Positions 9,261-18,888 of a stretch of 64,000 bases of DNA are shown here, piece after piece (the stretch's first letter is position 1; each line of letters begins with the position of its first letter). This DNA comes from Oscillospiraceae bacterium (GTDB taxonomy: Bacteria; Bacillota; Clostridia; Oscillospirales; Oscillospiraceae). The stretch is from positions 62,001 to 126,000 of the forward strand of contig SVKQ01000021.1 in the NCBI GenBank assembly GCA_015068325.1, written 5' to 3'. The notes beneath the pieces were generated by a model. The model was not told the origin of the DNA and ran no database searches. It worked only from the letters and a program-made list of their open reading frames with translations. The translations under genes and the position numbers were made by a program.

Positions 9261-9882
9261 ACGACAGTTGCTCCGTGAACTCTTCGATCTCCGCCGGGCG
9301 CATGATGCTGACCTCATAGGCCACTCGCTCCTCGGCACCGCTGGGCAGCACCTTGGTATAGGTGCGGCTTTGGACGCGACCCTCCAGCGTCAGCCGTCGC
9401 CCCACGCCCATGGCCGCCGTCTGCTGGGCCACGGCGCCCCAGGCGATGCAGGGCAGATAGTCGGCCCGGCCGTAGCGGCGGTTCACCGCCAGGATGATGT
9501 CACAGATGTCCCGTCCCAGGGGTGTGCGCCGCAAAACGGGCGCCTTGCAGATGACGCCGGAGAGCTGGATGCAGTTCTCCGGCTCAAGGCCGCCGGGTCC
9601 CAACTCCCGAGCAAAGACGGAGATCACCAGGCGCCGGCCCTGACCGCTCTTGTTGTTGAAGGACCGCAGCTGGCCCAGTACCCGCAGCCGCTCCCCGGCA
9701 GCGCACGGGGCCCGCTCCAGCAGCACCCACGGCGCCACCACCGTCAGCTCATCGCTCTGGCCACTGAGCCGCGGCACCGACAGGGGAAACTTGTAAAAGC
9801 TCTCCCCATGGTTGATATGGGACAGGTACGGTTCTCCCGTCACGACGCCGCACAGGACCACCCGGTTGAAATTTTGCTCCAT
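9259..9882 (-). CDS. Single-stranded DNA-binding (SSB/OB-fold) family protein
   Basis: MEQNFNRVVLCGVVTGEPYLSH..; two OB-like repeats, second with VNRRYGRADYLPCIAWG. Confidence 0.75.
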   Translation of the reverse strand: MEQNFNRVVLCGVVTGEPYLSHINHGESFYKFPLSVPRLSGQSDELTVVAPWVLLERAPCAAGERLRVLGQLRSFNNKSGQGRRLVISVFARELGPGGLEPENCIQLSGVICKAPVLRRTPLGRDICDIILAVNRRYGRADYLPCIAWGAVAQQTAAMGVGRRLTLEGRVQSRTYTKVLPSGAEERVAYEVSIMRPAEIEEFTEQLS

Positions 9883-10003
9883 GGCTCCACCTCGTTGGTT
9901 AAGATGGAACAATTTATGCGATCTCAGCGCCGAATATGCTCTTTTCAAACGGCGGGATCTGTGGCATAATGGGTCTATCAGCATTGTGAAGGAGCGTTGC
10001 GCC

Positions 10004-10870
10004 ATGCGATATAAGGGAAAGGTATACCGTCCGCCCAGCGAGGCCTACAGCCTCATCGTGCAGGTCACCTATGGCTGCAGCCACAACCGCTGCGCCTTCT
10101 GCGACATGTATGATGACAAGCACTTTGCCTTGCGCCCCATGGAGGAGATCCGGGAGGATTTCGAGACGGCACGGCAGGCCTATCGCCACGTGGAACGGGT
10201 CTTTCTGGCCGATGGCGACGCCCTGATCCGTCCGGCGGCCCAGATGCTGGAGATCCTGGGGTGGGTCTATGAGCTGTTTCCCGAGTGCCGGCGGGTCACC
10301 TGCTATGCCTCCCCCGCCAGCATCCATGTGCGCACCGAGGAAGAACTGCACGCCCTGCGCGGAGCGGGGCTCACCATGGTGTACATGGGGCTGGAGTCCG
10401 GCTGCGACGCGGTGCTGGAACGCATGAACAAGGGCCACACCGTCGCCTCCATCATCGAGGCGGGGCAGAAAGCCCGCCGCTGCGGTCTGGCGCTGAGCGT
10501 CACCGCCATCTCCGGTCTGGGCAGTCTGGAGCTGCTGGCTGACCACGCCATGGGCACCGCCCAGGCTCTGTCCGCCATGCAGCCGGAGTATATCGGACTG
10601 CTGACACTGATGGTGGAGCCGGGCACACCACTGGAGCGCTGGGTCCGGGAGGGCAGCTTCATCGTGCCGCAAGCGCCGGATATCCTGCGGGAGACGGAGA
10701 TCTTCCTCCACTACATCGACAGCGAGGGCAGTATCTTTCGCATGAATCACGCCAGCAACTACCTGACACTCAAGGGCACCCTGAACACCGACAAGCCGGC
10801 GCTGCTGGCCCGCGTCCACCAGGGGATGGCCGGTCACGGCCTGCGCCCCGCCTATCTGCGGGCCCTGTAA
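10004..10870 (+). CDS. Radical SAM protein
   Basis: VTYGCSHNRCAFCDMYDDKHF [4Fe-4S] motif; MGLESGCDAVLERMNKGH. Confidence 0.9.
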   Translation: MRYKGKVYRPPSEAYSLIVQVTYGCSHNRCAFCDMYDDKHFALRPMEEIREDFETARQAYRHVERVFLADGDALIRPAAQMLEILGWVYELFPECRRVTCYASPASIHVRTEEELHALRGAGLTMVYMGLESGCDAVLERMNKGHTVASIIEAGQKARRCGLALSVTAISGLGSLELLADHAMGTAQALSAMQPEYIGLLTLMVEPGTPLERWVREGSFIVPQAPDILRETEIFLHYIDSEGSIFRMNHASNYLTLKGTLNTDKPALLARVHQGMAGHGLRPAYLRAL

Positions 10871-10907
10871 AGGGTCGTATCATTATATCTGATAAAGGAG
10901 CTCATCC

Positions 10908-11585
10908 ATGAATATTGCTCTTATGTACGCCATGCGCGCCGAGATTGCCAGTCTGCTCCGGGGGGATGAAACCCCCCTGCTGCAGTCGGTGGCCGGCGTG
11001 GAATTCTACCGCATCCGCCCCAATGTGATCGCCTGCTGCGGCGGCGTGGGCAAGGTCAACGCCGCCATGTCCGCCCAACTGTTGATCCAGCTCTATCACC
11101 CCGATCTCATCATCAACGTGGGTGTGGCAGGCTGCTTCGAGAACGTGCCCATCGGCACGGTGGTGCTGGCCGAGGGCTTCGTGCAGCACGATTTCGACAC
11201 CAGCGCTTTGGACGGGCCGGAATACGAGGGCTTTGTGGCCACCGTACACCGCACCGTCTTCCCCACCGCCGATCCTGACCGGGCCAGGGCCGCCATGGAC
11301 GCCACCGGCCAACCCTACCGCACCGGTCTGGTGGCCACCGGCGACTGGTTCGCCACCGACACGCCCCGGGCCCGCCACATCGCCGAAAAATTCCATCCCC
11401 TGCTGTGCGAAATGGAGGGGGGCGCCGTGGCCCATGTGTGCCTGCGCAACGAGGTGCCCTTCATGGCTGTCAAGTCCGTGTCCGACTGTCTTTTCGGCGA
11501 CAATGACTTCTCCTTCAATTTCCCCGCCGCCATGGAGAAGCTGGACACGGTGGTGATGGACTTTATTGACCACCTGGAGGGCTGA
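10908..11585 (+). CDS. mtnN: 5'-methylthioadenosine/S-adenosylhomocysteine nucleosidase
   Basis: AMRAEIASL, CGGVGKVNAAMSAQ, CEMEGGAVAHVCL; adjacent to luxS. Confidence 0.93.
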   Translation: MNIALMYAMRAEIASLLRGDETPLLQSVAGVEFYRIRPNVIACCGGVGKVNAAMSAQLLIQLYHPDLIINVGVAGCFENVPIGTVVLAEGFVQHDFDTSALDGPEYEGFVATVHRTVFPTADPDRARAAMDATGQPYRTGLVATGDWFATDTPRARHIAEKFHPLLCEMEGGAVAHVCLRNEVPFMAVKSVSDCLFGDNDFSFNFPAAMEKLDTVVMDFIDHLEG

Positions 11586-11587
11586 CT

Positions 11588-12055
11588 ATGGAACGGATCG
11601 CCAGCTTTACTGTCGACCACACCGTCCTGGTGCCGGGTCTGTATTTGAGCCGCCGGGATGGCAGCGTGGTCACCTTTGACTTGCGCTTCAAGCGTCCCAA
11701 CGCCGGCGACCTGCTCAGCAATGCGGAGATGCACTCGGTGGAGCATCTGATCGCCACATTGCTGCGCAACAGCGACCGCAGCGACGCCGTCATCTATTTC
11801 GGCCCCATGGGCTGCCAGACAGGCTTCTACTTCCTCTTCGACGAATCCCAACTCTCCTGCAGCGAGGCCATCGCCCTGTTGCAGCGCTGTTTCGCCGATG
11901 CCGCCGTCTACGACGGCCCTATGCCCGGTAAAAGCGCTGCGGAGTGCGGAAATTATGTCAACCTTGATCTGCCGCTGGCCAGGACCTGCTGTGCCTGGTA
12001 CGTCGACCGCATCGCCGGCTGGACAGAAGCCCAGTTGGTTTATCCCAATGCGTGA
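11588..12055 (+). CDS. luxS: S-ribosylhomocysteine lyase LuxS
   Basis: MHSVEHLIATLLRN zinc site; FGPMGCQTGFYFL; GKSAAECGNYVNLDL. Confidence 0.97.
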   Translation: MERIASFTVDHTVLVPGLYLSRRDGSVVTFDLRFKRPNAGDLLSNAEMHSVEHLIATLLRNSDRSDAVIYFGPMGCQTGFYFLFDESQLSCSEAIALLQRCFADAAVYDGPMPGKSAAECGNYVNLDLPLARTCCAWYVDRIAGWTEAQLVYPNA

Positions 12056-12069
12056 TGTATAAAAGTCAA

Positions 12070-12108
12070 AAACGAGCCCTCCGGTGCACCGGAGGGCTCG
12101 TTTTTGAT
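12070..12108. terminator. Bidirectional terminator
   Basis: AAAAACGAGCCCTCCGG-tgca-CCGGAGGGCTCGTTTTT. Confidence 0.9.
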
Positions 12109-12114
12109 GCGATC

Positions 12115-13023
12115 TCAGAAATTGACGATGCCGTTGAAGACCCGGAGATCATAGGGCTCAAACACCACATTGCGATAGGCATCTACGTCCAGCTTGACGC
12201 CGGTCCAGTCGGAGTGGATCTCGCCGTTCTGCTTGATGACGATGTCGTAGAGAATGTCATAGGTCACGCCGTTGGCATCCGTCTCCACAATGGTGGAATA
12301 GGGCAGCGTCTTGTGGTAGGTCATGTGCAGGCCCTTATAGTCGAAGTGGAAGCCGTTGCGCATGCGGCAGCCATCCAGTCCCTTGTAGGTGAACAGGCGC
12401 TTGAGATCCTGCAGGATGCGGTCATTCTCCTCCTCATAGAGGTTGTCCGGCGTGGTCTCGGTATAGTCATAGCGGAACTGCACAGGAATCCCGTAGCGCA
12501 GAAAGCGCTCCACATAGGCCGGCAGTTTGTCCACCGGATAGTGCTTGTAGAGCACGCAGTTGATGCGGGTGGGGCAGGCGATGCGGCCCAGCACCTCGTC
12601 AGGGGACTCCTCCACGTACTTCTGCAGGTGGCGGGAGATGTTCATACAGGTGATTTTGTCACAGTTGCGCGCAGTAAAGGCCAGCATCTCCTCGATGGAG
12701 GTGTGGGCCTGGACCGGGAAGGTGGTGTTGATGTAGATCTTATGTGTGGCGGGGATCACATCCAGCATCCGCTGCAGCGCGTCCAGATCCGCCAGAGGCT
12801 CGCCGCCGGTGAACACGAAGTCACAGTAGGGAGTAATACCATCCATCACGCGGATGCTGTCGATGATGGCATCCACGCTGAAACCGGTGCAGTCGGCATA
12901 TTCACGCTTATTGATGCAGAACGGGCAGTTGTTCTGGCAGTCATAGGGCACAAACACTGTGACGGTGGCACCGCCCGCTCTGGTCTTGTAGGGATTGCTC
13001 ATTTCCTCCGTGAACCTTTCCAT
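12115..13023 (-). CDS. Radical SAM protein
   Basis: YDCQNNCPFCINKREY CX3CX2C; FTGGEPLADLDALQRML. Confidence 0.9.
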   Translation of the reverse strand: MERFTEEMSNPYKTRAGGATVTVFVPYDCQNNCPFCINKREYADCTGFSVDAIIDSIRVMDGITPYCDFVFTGGEPLADLDALQRMLDVIPATHKIYINTTFPVQAHTSIEEMLAFTARNCDKITCMNISRHLQKYVEESPDEVLGRIACPTRINCVLYKHYPVDKLPAYVERFLRYGIPVQFRYDYTETTPDNLYEEENDRILQDLKRLFTYKGLDGCRMRNGFHFDYKGLHMTYHKTLPYSTIVETDANGVTYDILYDIVIKQNGEIHSDWTGVKLDVDAYRNVVFEPYDLRVFNGIVNF

Positions 13024-13134
13024 AAAGTGTCAACGATGATTATAGTATACACAGGGCGGAAAAGTCAAGATATATCTGATGAACAGGCAATTTTCCGCAC
13101 CGGCGGCCAACACCGGCGGTTGGGCCGCCGCCAC

Positions 13135-13677
13135 TCAATAGTTTGGATCCCGCAGTTCCAGGCGAACATGGGCAAAAGCGATAGCCTCGCCGTGCTCCTT
13201 CAGCAGCAGCAGCCAGCGGTCCAGCAGGTCGCTGGTCTCCGGGTGGATCAGGATGTGGCCCTTGCTCTTCTGGTAATAGTCATAGGGCGAGGCATCGGTG
13301 TACTTCTCCCCCTGGTAGATGCGGCAGGCGGCGATGCGGTCGCAGAACATCTCCGCCACATAGCGCTTGGGCATCTTGCAGCCGCCCACGAACACCTGGC
13401 CGTCCTCGCCGACGCGATAGTCGATCCAGTACTCGAAGTGGTGGCGGTTGCGGCCCTTGTGATGGAGCCAGGACAGGCTGACGCCCGTCTCCATCCGCTC
13501 CTGGTCGTTGGGGGACCGGTAGCCCTGATAGTATTTGGCACCCCGCCAGAACTCCGTGGGGGAGTATTTGGACAGGTCGTGGGTCAGTCCCTGCCACACC
13601 AAGCCAAGCTTCAGGCAATAGGCGCGCACCAGTGCCCGGTGGCGATTGACGGTATTCCAATGCTCCCTGATCTGCAC
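13135..13677 (-). CDS. DUF5662 family protein
   Basis: GTG start after GGGAGGGG; HDLSKYSPTEFWRGAKYYQG, HHKGRNRHHFEYW. Confidence 0.8.
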   Translation of the reverse strand: MQIREHWNTVNRHRALVRAYCLKLGLVWQGLTHDLSKYSPTEFWRGAKYYQGYRSPNDQERMETGVSLSWLHHKGRNRHHFEYWIDYRVGEDGQVFVGGCKMPKRYVAEMFCDRIAACRIYQGEKYTDASPYDYYQKSKGHILIHPETSDLLDRWLLLLKEHGEAIAFAHVRLELRDPNY

Positions 13678-13798
13678 GGCGGCCCCTCCCTGAAAAGATG
13701 TACGGGTGTGATGTTGGAAAACATTATACCACAAATTCCCACGCCGCGCAGCATAATTTTTCATCCGCCCGCGAAAAATATGGACGAGGTGAAAAACC

Positions 13799-14221
13799 AT
13801 GGCGGCCTATGTCTGCTTTTGCGGAAACGAATTGATTCCCGCCCTGCCGCCGGATGTGGTCGGCGGCGACGCGCCGGGACCCTGGGTGCTGTGCGCCATG
13901 ACGGCGGCCGGCGCGGCGCGGATGGCCAACCACCGGCTGATCTGCCGGACTCTGCTGATACCGGAGGGGCTGTACCGGCCCGTCTGGCAGGCGGAGCAGG
14001 TGGTCGGCTACGGTCTGTCGGGCCACAGTACCCTGACGCTCTCCAGCATGGGACGGCGGGACATGCTCTGCGTGCAGCGGACCTTGACGGACAGTTCCGG
14101 CCGCATTGTGGAGCAGCAGGAGCTGCCGCTGCCGGGCCGTTGGGGCGTCTTCCCGCCCTCGGACCGGCTGCTGCTGGCCGGCGTATGGCTGCTGCGCGGC
14201 GTACCTCCGGAGGAGACGTGA
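13799..14221 (+). CDS. Hypothetical protein
   Basis: MAAYVCFCGNELIPALPPDVVGGDAPGPWVLC..; RBS acgaggtg. Confidence 0.6.
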   Translation: MAAYVCFCGNELIPALPPDVVGGDAPGPWVLCAMTAAGAARMANHRLICRTLLIPEGLYRPVWQAEQVVGYGLSGHSTLTLSSMGRRDMLCVQRTLTDSSGRIVEQQELPLPGRWGVFPPSDRLLLAGVWLLRGVPPEET

Positions 14222-14288
14222 ACGGTCGGCAGTAAAACAGGGTCTGCCGCTGGCGGCAGACCCTGTTTTTTGGGAAAAGATCCCTTTG

Positions 14289-14486
14289 TTACAGGCTCTT
14301 CTCGTAGGACTCGATCATCTTCTTGACCATCTGGCCACCGACGGAACCGGCCTCGCGGGAGGTCAGATCGCCATTGTAGCCCTGCTTCAGGTTCACGCCC
14401 ACGTCGTTGGCGGCCTGCATCTTGAACTTATCCATGGCGGCCTTGGACTCGGGAACATTCAGCTTGTTGGAATTCTTGCTGGACAT
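14289..14486 (-). CDS. Small acid-soluble spore protein, alpha/beta type
   Basis: AMDKFKMQAANDVGVNLKQGYNGDLTSREAGSVGGQMVKKMIESYE. Confidence 0.95.
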   Translation of the reverse strand: MSSKNSNKLNVPESKAAMDKFKMQAANDVGVNLKQGYNGDLTSREAGSVGGQMVKKMIESYEKSL

Positions 14487-14657
14487 AGTGGTAATTCTCC
14501 TTTCAATTCGTTTGAGCCATGCGCTCGGTTGGGTATCGCAAACATAGCTTTTCCCGCTTTTGCCGCCATATTCCGCCGGGCTGTTGGTAAATTCTGCAGA
14601 AAAAACAGGTCCCGGAGCCGGGGCCTGTTTTTATGACTATTTGATGGATCGAGCGTA

Positions 14658-15578
14658 TTACTCCAGCACGCGGCACTTCAGCACCTGGCCGTCTACCTCG
14701 ACGGTGATGATGGCGGTTCCCACGTCCAACCGGGTGATGGTGCCGTTGGAGGTCACCGCAACGGCAGCGGGACTGCTGCTGGTCCACGTCGCCTCGCTGT
14801 CGGTACCGATGATAATCAGATGCACAGAGGGCGCGCCCGCCTTCAGGGTAACATCATACATTGTCTCGCCGCCCACAGTCACGGTAGGCAGAGCTGTTCT
14901 CCCGGACTCCACAGCGCCGATGACCAGCACCGTATCCGGCGGTGTGCTCTCTTCGTTGTTGTCATCGGGCTCCTGGTTATCGTTTGGGGTCTGCTCATTG
15001 CCTGGCTCCGTGTTCCCGTCATCCGGAGTCTGCTCGTTGCCGGGCTCCGTGTTTCCGTCATCCGGCACGGTGGGCTCCTGCACGGTCACGACGCACTGGG
15101 CCAGTTTGTTACCGCCCGCCTCGGCGGCGGTAATCACTGCGGAACCCACGCCGACGGCGGTCACGTTGCCCAGCTCGTCCACCGTGGCTACGGCGTCGCT
15201 GCTGCTGCTCCAGACAAAGCTGTCGGCACCGGAGGCGGTCAGCAGGCGAATCTCACCCACCGCCAGCTCCATCTCCGCCGGCTCCAGTGAAATCTGCGTC
15301 ACCACCGGCGGCTGGACTTCTTCATTGTCCCCCTTGTGGATGGCCTCGCGGATCCTGTCTCCAAAGAAGGTATAGACCAGAAATGCGACCAGCAGCAGGA
15401 GCACGACGACCATCGCCGGGCCAAGGATGTTGGGGCCGCGCCGCGTTTCCACCCGGCGGCCCGGGACCTTGCGGCGCTTGACGGTGCCCTCGTAGGGCCC
15501 GCTCTCGGCACAGAAGGGACAGGCTTTATAGCTATCGGAATACATCTCGCCGCAAATCGGACATTTTACCAGCTTCAT
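14658..15578 (-). CDS. Zinc-ribbon membrane-anchored protein with bacterial Ig-like (Big_2) domains
   Basis: KCPICGEMYSDSYKACPFC zinc ribbon; TM; ATVDELGNVTAVGVGSAVITA and VTSNGTITRLDVGTAIITV Big_2 motifs. Confidence 0.85.
   Translation of the reverse strand: MKLVKCPICGEMYSDSYKACPFCAESGPYEGTVKRRKVPGRRVETRRGPNILGPAMVVVLLLLVAFLVYTFFGDRIREAIHKGDNEEVQPPVVTQISLEPAEMELAVGEIRLLTASGADSFVWSSSSDAVATVDELGNVTAVGVGSAVITAAEAGGNKLAQCVVTVQEPTVPDDGNTEPGNEQTPDDGNTEPGNEQTPNDNQEPDDNNEESTPPDTVLVIGAVESGRTALPTVTVGGETMYDVTLKAGAPSVHLIIIGTDSEATWTSSSPAAVAVTSNGTITRLDVGTAIITVEVDGQVLKCRVLE
14985..15075. repeat. In-frame tandem repeat in Pro/Asp/Glu linker
   Basis: PDDGNTEPGNEQT encoded twice in tandem plus partial copies. 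Confidence 0.75.
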
Positions 15579-15801
15579 GACGCTTCCTCCATCAAAAACA
15601 CCGGCGCAGCGGTGTGAGCATCGTCGATATCAATATTTACATAATACTCAAAACCGCTGTCCCCGTCAACTCCCATTGCGCAAATTCAATCTTTTTTTAC
15701 AACTTGCCGCGACGTCCTTGTTTTTGTCACGCTGTCTTTCTATAATGGAGGTATCTATCGGAAAGGATCCCATGCACACATGAACTGTTTACTCAGCGCC
15801 G

Positions 15802-16590
15802 TTGGGCGCCCCCTCCGCCATGCGGCCGCGCGATGAGTGCGCCGCCCGGCGCCGTCCCTTTGCAGGTGCGGTGTGTCTGGCGCTGGCGGTTATCTTCCTG
15901 CTGCCGCTGGCCGGCGGTATTCTACACGTCGGCATGGTGTGGCCGGCGGCACTGCTGCTGCTGGCCACCTCCCTGTGCTTTTGGCCCCGCTGGCCAGGAT
16001 ACCTTCCCCATGCGCTGCGGCGCACCGCAGCGGCGGCGATCGGCATCGGGCTGGCAGCGGCGCTGATCATTTTGGCCCTGATGGCCACAGCCGCCCTCCA
16101 TCGTCCCGATGAGGCCGATCCGCCGGCTACCGTCATCGTGCTGGGCTGCCAGGCCTACGCCGACGGACGGCCCAGTACCATGCTGCAAAACCGCATCGAC
16201 GCTGCCTACGACTACCTCACCGCCCATCCGGAGGCCGTATGCATCGCCTCCGGCGGCATGGACGACCAAGAGAATATCACCGAGGCCGCCTGCATCCGCA
16301 CCACGCTGCTGTCCATGGGGATCGCACCGGAGCGCATCTATCTGGAGGACGCATCCGGCTCCACCTATGAGAACATGGCCTTCTCCGCCGCCCTGATCCG
16401 GGAAAACGGTCTGGACACCCGCGTGGTGCTGGCCACGGACAACTTCCACCAGTACCGCAGCCAGTTCTTTGCCCGGCAGGCGGGGCTGACTCCCTGCGCC
16501 TCCGGCTGTGCCGCCTATCTGCCCATGGTGCCCGGTTACTGGGCCCGGGAGGTGGCAGGCGTGGCGGCCGCTTGGATCCGGGGCTATTGA
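15802..16590 (+). CDS. YdcF/SanA family (DUF218) protein
   Basis: TVIVLGCQAYADGRPSTMLQNRIDAAYDYL, SGGMDDQENITEA, NFHQYRSQFFARQAGL. Confidence 0.9.
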   Translation: MGAPSAMRPRDECAARRRPFAGAVCLALAVIFLLPLAGGILHVGMVWPAALLLLATSLCFWPRWPGYLPHALRRTAAAAIGIGLAAALIILALMATAALHRPDEADPPATVIVLGCQAYADGRPSTMLQNRIDAAYDYLTAHPEAVCIASGGMDDQENITEAACIRTTLLSMGIAPERIYLEDASGSTYENMAFSAALIRENGLDTRVVLATDNFHQYRSQFFARQAGLTPCASGCAAYLPMVPGYWAREVAGVAAAWIRGY

Positions 16591-16599
16591 AACGGCATA

Positions 16600-16637
16600 C
16601 GAAAAGGACCCCTCCGTGCCCCGGAGGGGTCCTCTGC
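16600..16637. terminator. Terminator between convergent genes
   Basis: GGACCCCTCCG-tgcc-CCGGAGGGGTCC. Confidence 0.8.
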
Positions 16638-16645
16638 TTTCCTCA

Positions 16646-17206
16646 TCAAAATGCGAACACGACGCCCACCACGGCGCTGACCAGAATGAACACGATGGGG
16701 TGCAGCTTTTTTGTGGGCTCCACCCAGCGGGTCAGTACCAGCAACACCGCCGCCAACACTGCGCCTTTCCAGTTGAACCGGGACAGACCCGCGGCCGCGC
16801 CGTTCCACATGGTCAACAGCAGCACTGACAAGCCCGCCGAGGCCACCATGGCGGTGGAGGCGGGGCGCAGGCCGTAAAAGGCGGCGTTGACCCAGCGGTT
16901 GTCCCGGAAAGCCTTCAGGAACGCAGCAATGATCAGGATGATGATGACGGACGGGGTGATCAGGCCCAGCGTGGCCACCACGGCGCCGCCGATGCCGGCG
17001 GTGGCATAGCCCACGTAGGTGGCCATATTGACGCCAATGGGGCCCGGTGTGGATTCGCTGACCGCCACCATGTCCGCCAGCTGTGCGGCGGTGAACCAGC
17101 CGGTCCGGGCGGAGATGTCTCTGAGGAACGGCAGCGTGGCCAGTCCGCCGCCCACGGCGAACAGACCCGTTTTGAAAAACTCCCAGAAGAGCTGCAGATA
17201 GATCAT
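16646..17206 (-). CDS. Chromate transporter, second half of split ChrA
   Basis: LFAVGGGLATLPFL, ESTPGPIGVNMATYVGY. Confidence 0.92.
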   Translation of the reverse strand: MIYLQLFWEFFKTGLFAVGGGLATLPFLRDISARTGWFTAAQLADMVAVSESTPGPIGVNMATYVGYATAGIGGAVVATLGLITPSVIIILIIAAFLKAFRDNRWVNAAFYGLRPASTAMVASAGLSVLLLTMWNGAAAGLSRFNWKGAVLAAVLLVLTRWVEPTKKLHPIVFILVSAVVGVVFAF

Positions 17207-17769
17207 CTCTTTTGCCGCCCCCTTATCACTTCGATCACGAGTCCTGCGGCGGCCGCGGCCAGCACGTAGAGAACAGGCGACAGGTCCAGGAACACCGCAC
17301 CGGCGAACACAACCAAAAAGATCACCAGGGCAGACCGGTCCTTTACCGCGCTCTTCCACAGCTTCAGCACGGCGTTGAAAATCAGCACGCACACGCACAC
17401 GCGGATACCGGCAAAGGCGTGCTGCACCCACGGCAAATGGGAAAAGGCGGTAATGACACCGGCCAGCGCCGTGATGATCACCAGGGACGGGAACACCACG
17501 CCCAGCGTGGTCACGACGCCGCCCAAGATCCCCCGCTTCTTCTGACCGATGAAGGTGGCCGTATTCACGGCGATGACGCCGGGTGTACACTGGCCGATGG
17601 CGAAATAATCCGTCAGCTCCTCGTCGGTGGCCCAGCCCTTGTTCTCCACCACCTCACGCTGCAGGATGGGCAGCATAGCATAGCCGCCGCCAAAGGTCAT
17701 GACGCCCACCCTGGCGAAGGTCAGAAACATATCCAGCAGCTCTCTCAAGTCCTTTTCCCCCCTACACAT
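17203..17769 (-). CDS. Chromate transporter, first half of split ChrA (start could also be a TTG at 17748)
   Basis: VMTFGGGYAMLPILQREVV, GQCTPGVIAVNTATFIG. Confidence 0.9.
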   Translation of the reverse strand: MCRGEKDLRELLDMFLTFARVGVMTFGGGYAMLPILQREVVENKGWATDEELTDYFAIGQCTPGVIAVNTATFIGQKKRGILGGVVTTLGVVFPSLVIITALAGVITAFSHLPWVQHAFAGIRVCVCVLIFNAVLKLWKSAVKDRSALVIFLVVFAGAVFLDLSPVLYVLAAAAAGLVIEVIRGRQKR

Positions 17770-18748
17770 ATCCGTACAATCCCCGCACCGACACCTCGCC
17801 GGAGCGGAGCGTTTCCGTCGTTCCGTCGTCATAGCGCACCGTCAGTCCGAACCGGTCGTCCACGGCCAGGGCCTCCGCCTCGGCATGGACATCGCCCCGC
17901 AGCACCTGCACGCGGCTGCCCACGGTGAGACACCGGGCGCGGTAGGACTCCAGCCACCGCTCCGGCGCGAACAGCACTCCCCGCCGCAGCTCATCCAGCT
18001 CCTCCAGCAGCGCTGCCGCCAGCGCCGCGCGCCGGACCGGCGCCGGCAGCACCATATCCAGCGAGGCGGCGATATCCGCCAGCTCCGGCGGGAAGTCCTC
18101 CGCCCGCTGACGGCAGTTGACACCGATGCCCACGATCACATGGTCCACCCGGCCGCTCTCCCCCTCCAGGGACATCTCCGTCAGGATGCCGCAGAGCTTC
18201 CTCCCCTTCAGCACCAGGTCATTGGGCCACTTGATGGCAGGGCTGACGCCGCTCAAACGCTTGACGGCGCGGCAGACCGCCACGGCGCTGAGCGCCGTCA
18301 GCGGCAGCAGCAATTCCGGCGCACAATCCGGCCGCCACAGGATAGACAGGTACAGCCCCTGCCCCGCCGGGGAGAGAAAACTGCGGCCGCGGCGTCCCTT
18401 GCCCGCCGTCTGGCAGTCGGCCATGACCACCGTGCCGTCTGGCGCGCCGTCTGCGGCCAGGCGGCGGCAGGCCGTGTTGGTAGAGTCCACCTGGGCCAGC
18501 ACCTGCCAGTTGTCCCGCGGGGCCGTCAGGCAGGCCTCCACCGTCTGCCGGTCCAGCAAATCCGGCGTGGCTGCCAGCCGATAACCCAGTCCGCTGCGGG
18601 CCTCGATCTCACAGCCTCTGCTGCGCAGCGCAGCCACAGCCTTCCACACCGCCGCTCGGCTGACACCCAAACGGCGGCTCAACTCCTGGCCGGAGAGAAA
18701 TTCCCCCTGCCGCTCTGCCAGCGCCTGATAGACCCGATCTCGGCTCAT
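17762..18748 (-). CDS. birA: Bifunctional biotin--[acetyl-CoA-carboxylase] ligase / biotin operon repressor
   Basis: N-terminal wHTH (LSRRLGVSRAAVWKAV), QTAGKGRRGRSFLSP biotin-AMP loop. Confidence 0.96.
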   Translation of the reverse strand: MSRDRVYQALAERQGEFLSGQELSRRLGVSRAAVWKAVAALRSRGCEIEARSGLGYRLAATPDLLDRQTVEACLTAPRDNWQVLAQVDSTNTACRRLAADGAPDGTVVMADCQTAGKGRRGRSFLSPAGQGLYLSILWRPDCAPELLLPLTALSAVAVCRAVKRLSGVSPAIKWPNDLVLKGRKLCGILTEMSLEGESGRVDHVIVGIGVNCRQRAEDFPPELADIAASLDMVLPAPVRRAALAAALLEELDELRRGVLFAPERWLESYRARCLTVGSRVQVLRGDVHAEAEALAVDDRFGLTVRYDDGTTETLRSGEVSVRGLYGYV

Positions 18749-18828
18749 GGCAATGCCCATCCTTTCCCAAGATATTCCCACTCTACCACGAAAGGAGGCA
18801 TTTGTAAACGCGCCTTTTATAAATGCAG

Positions 18829-18886
18829 TTGACAAATCCCGTCTTTCACTGTATTGTAAACCTATATTTCAATATGAGGTTTACAA
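18829..18886 (+). promoter_or_regulatory. bioY promoter with BirA operator
   Basis: TTGACA -17- TATTGT; TTGTAAACC (18854-18862)-N15-GGTTTACAA (18878-18886). Confidence 0.93.
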
Positions 18887-18888
18887 TT

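Noticed and set aside
12115-13023. Prokaryotic viperin (antiviral) candidate
   Set aside because: Radical SAM motif is YDCQNNCPFCINKREY, lacking viperin-type signatures; no defence genes nearby.
12052-14235. 727-aa plus-strand ORF
   Set aside because: Antisense to a clear radical SAM gene and DUF5662 gene; low-complexity His/Gln/Val-rich shadow ORF typical of GC-rich DNA.
14985-15075. Possible CRISPR-like repeat
   Set aside because: In-frame tandem repeat of a PDDGNTEPGNEQT linker inside a protein-coding gene; no spacers or cas genes.
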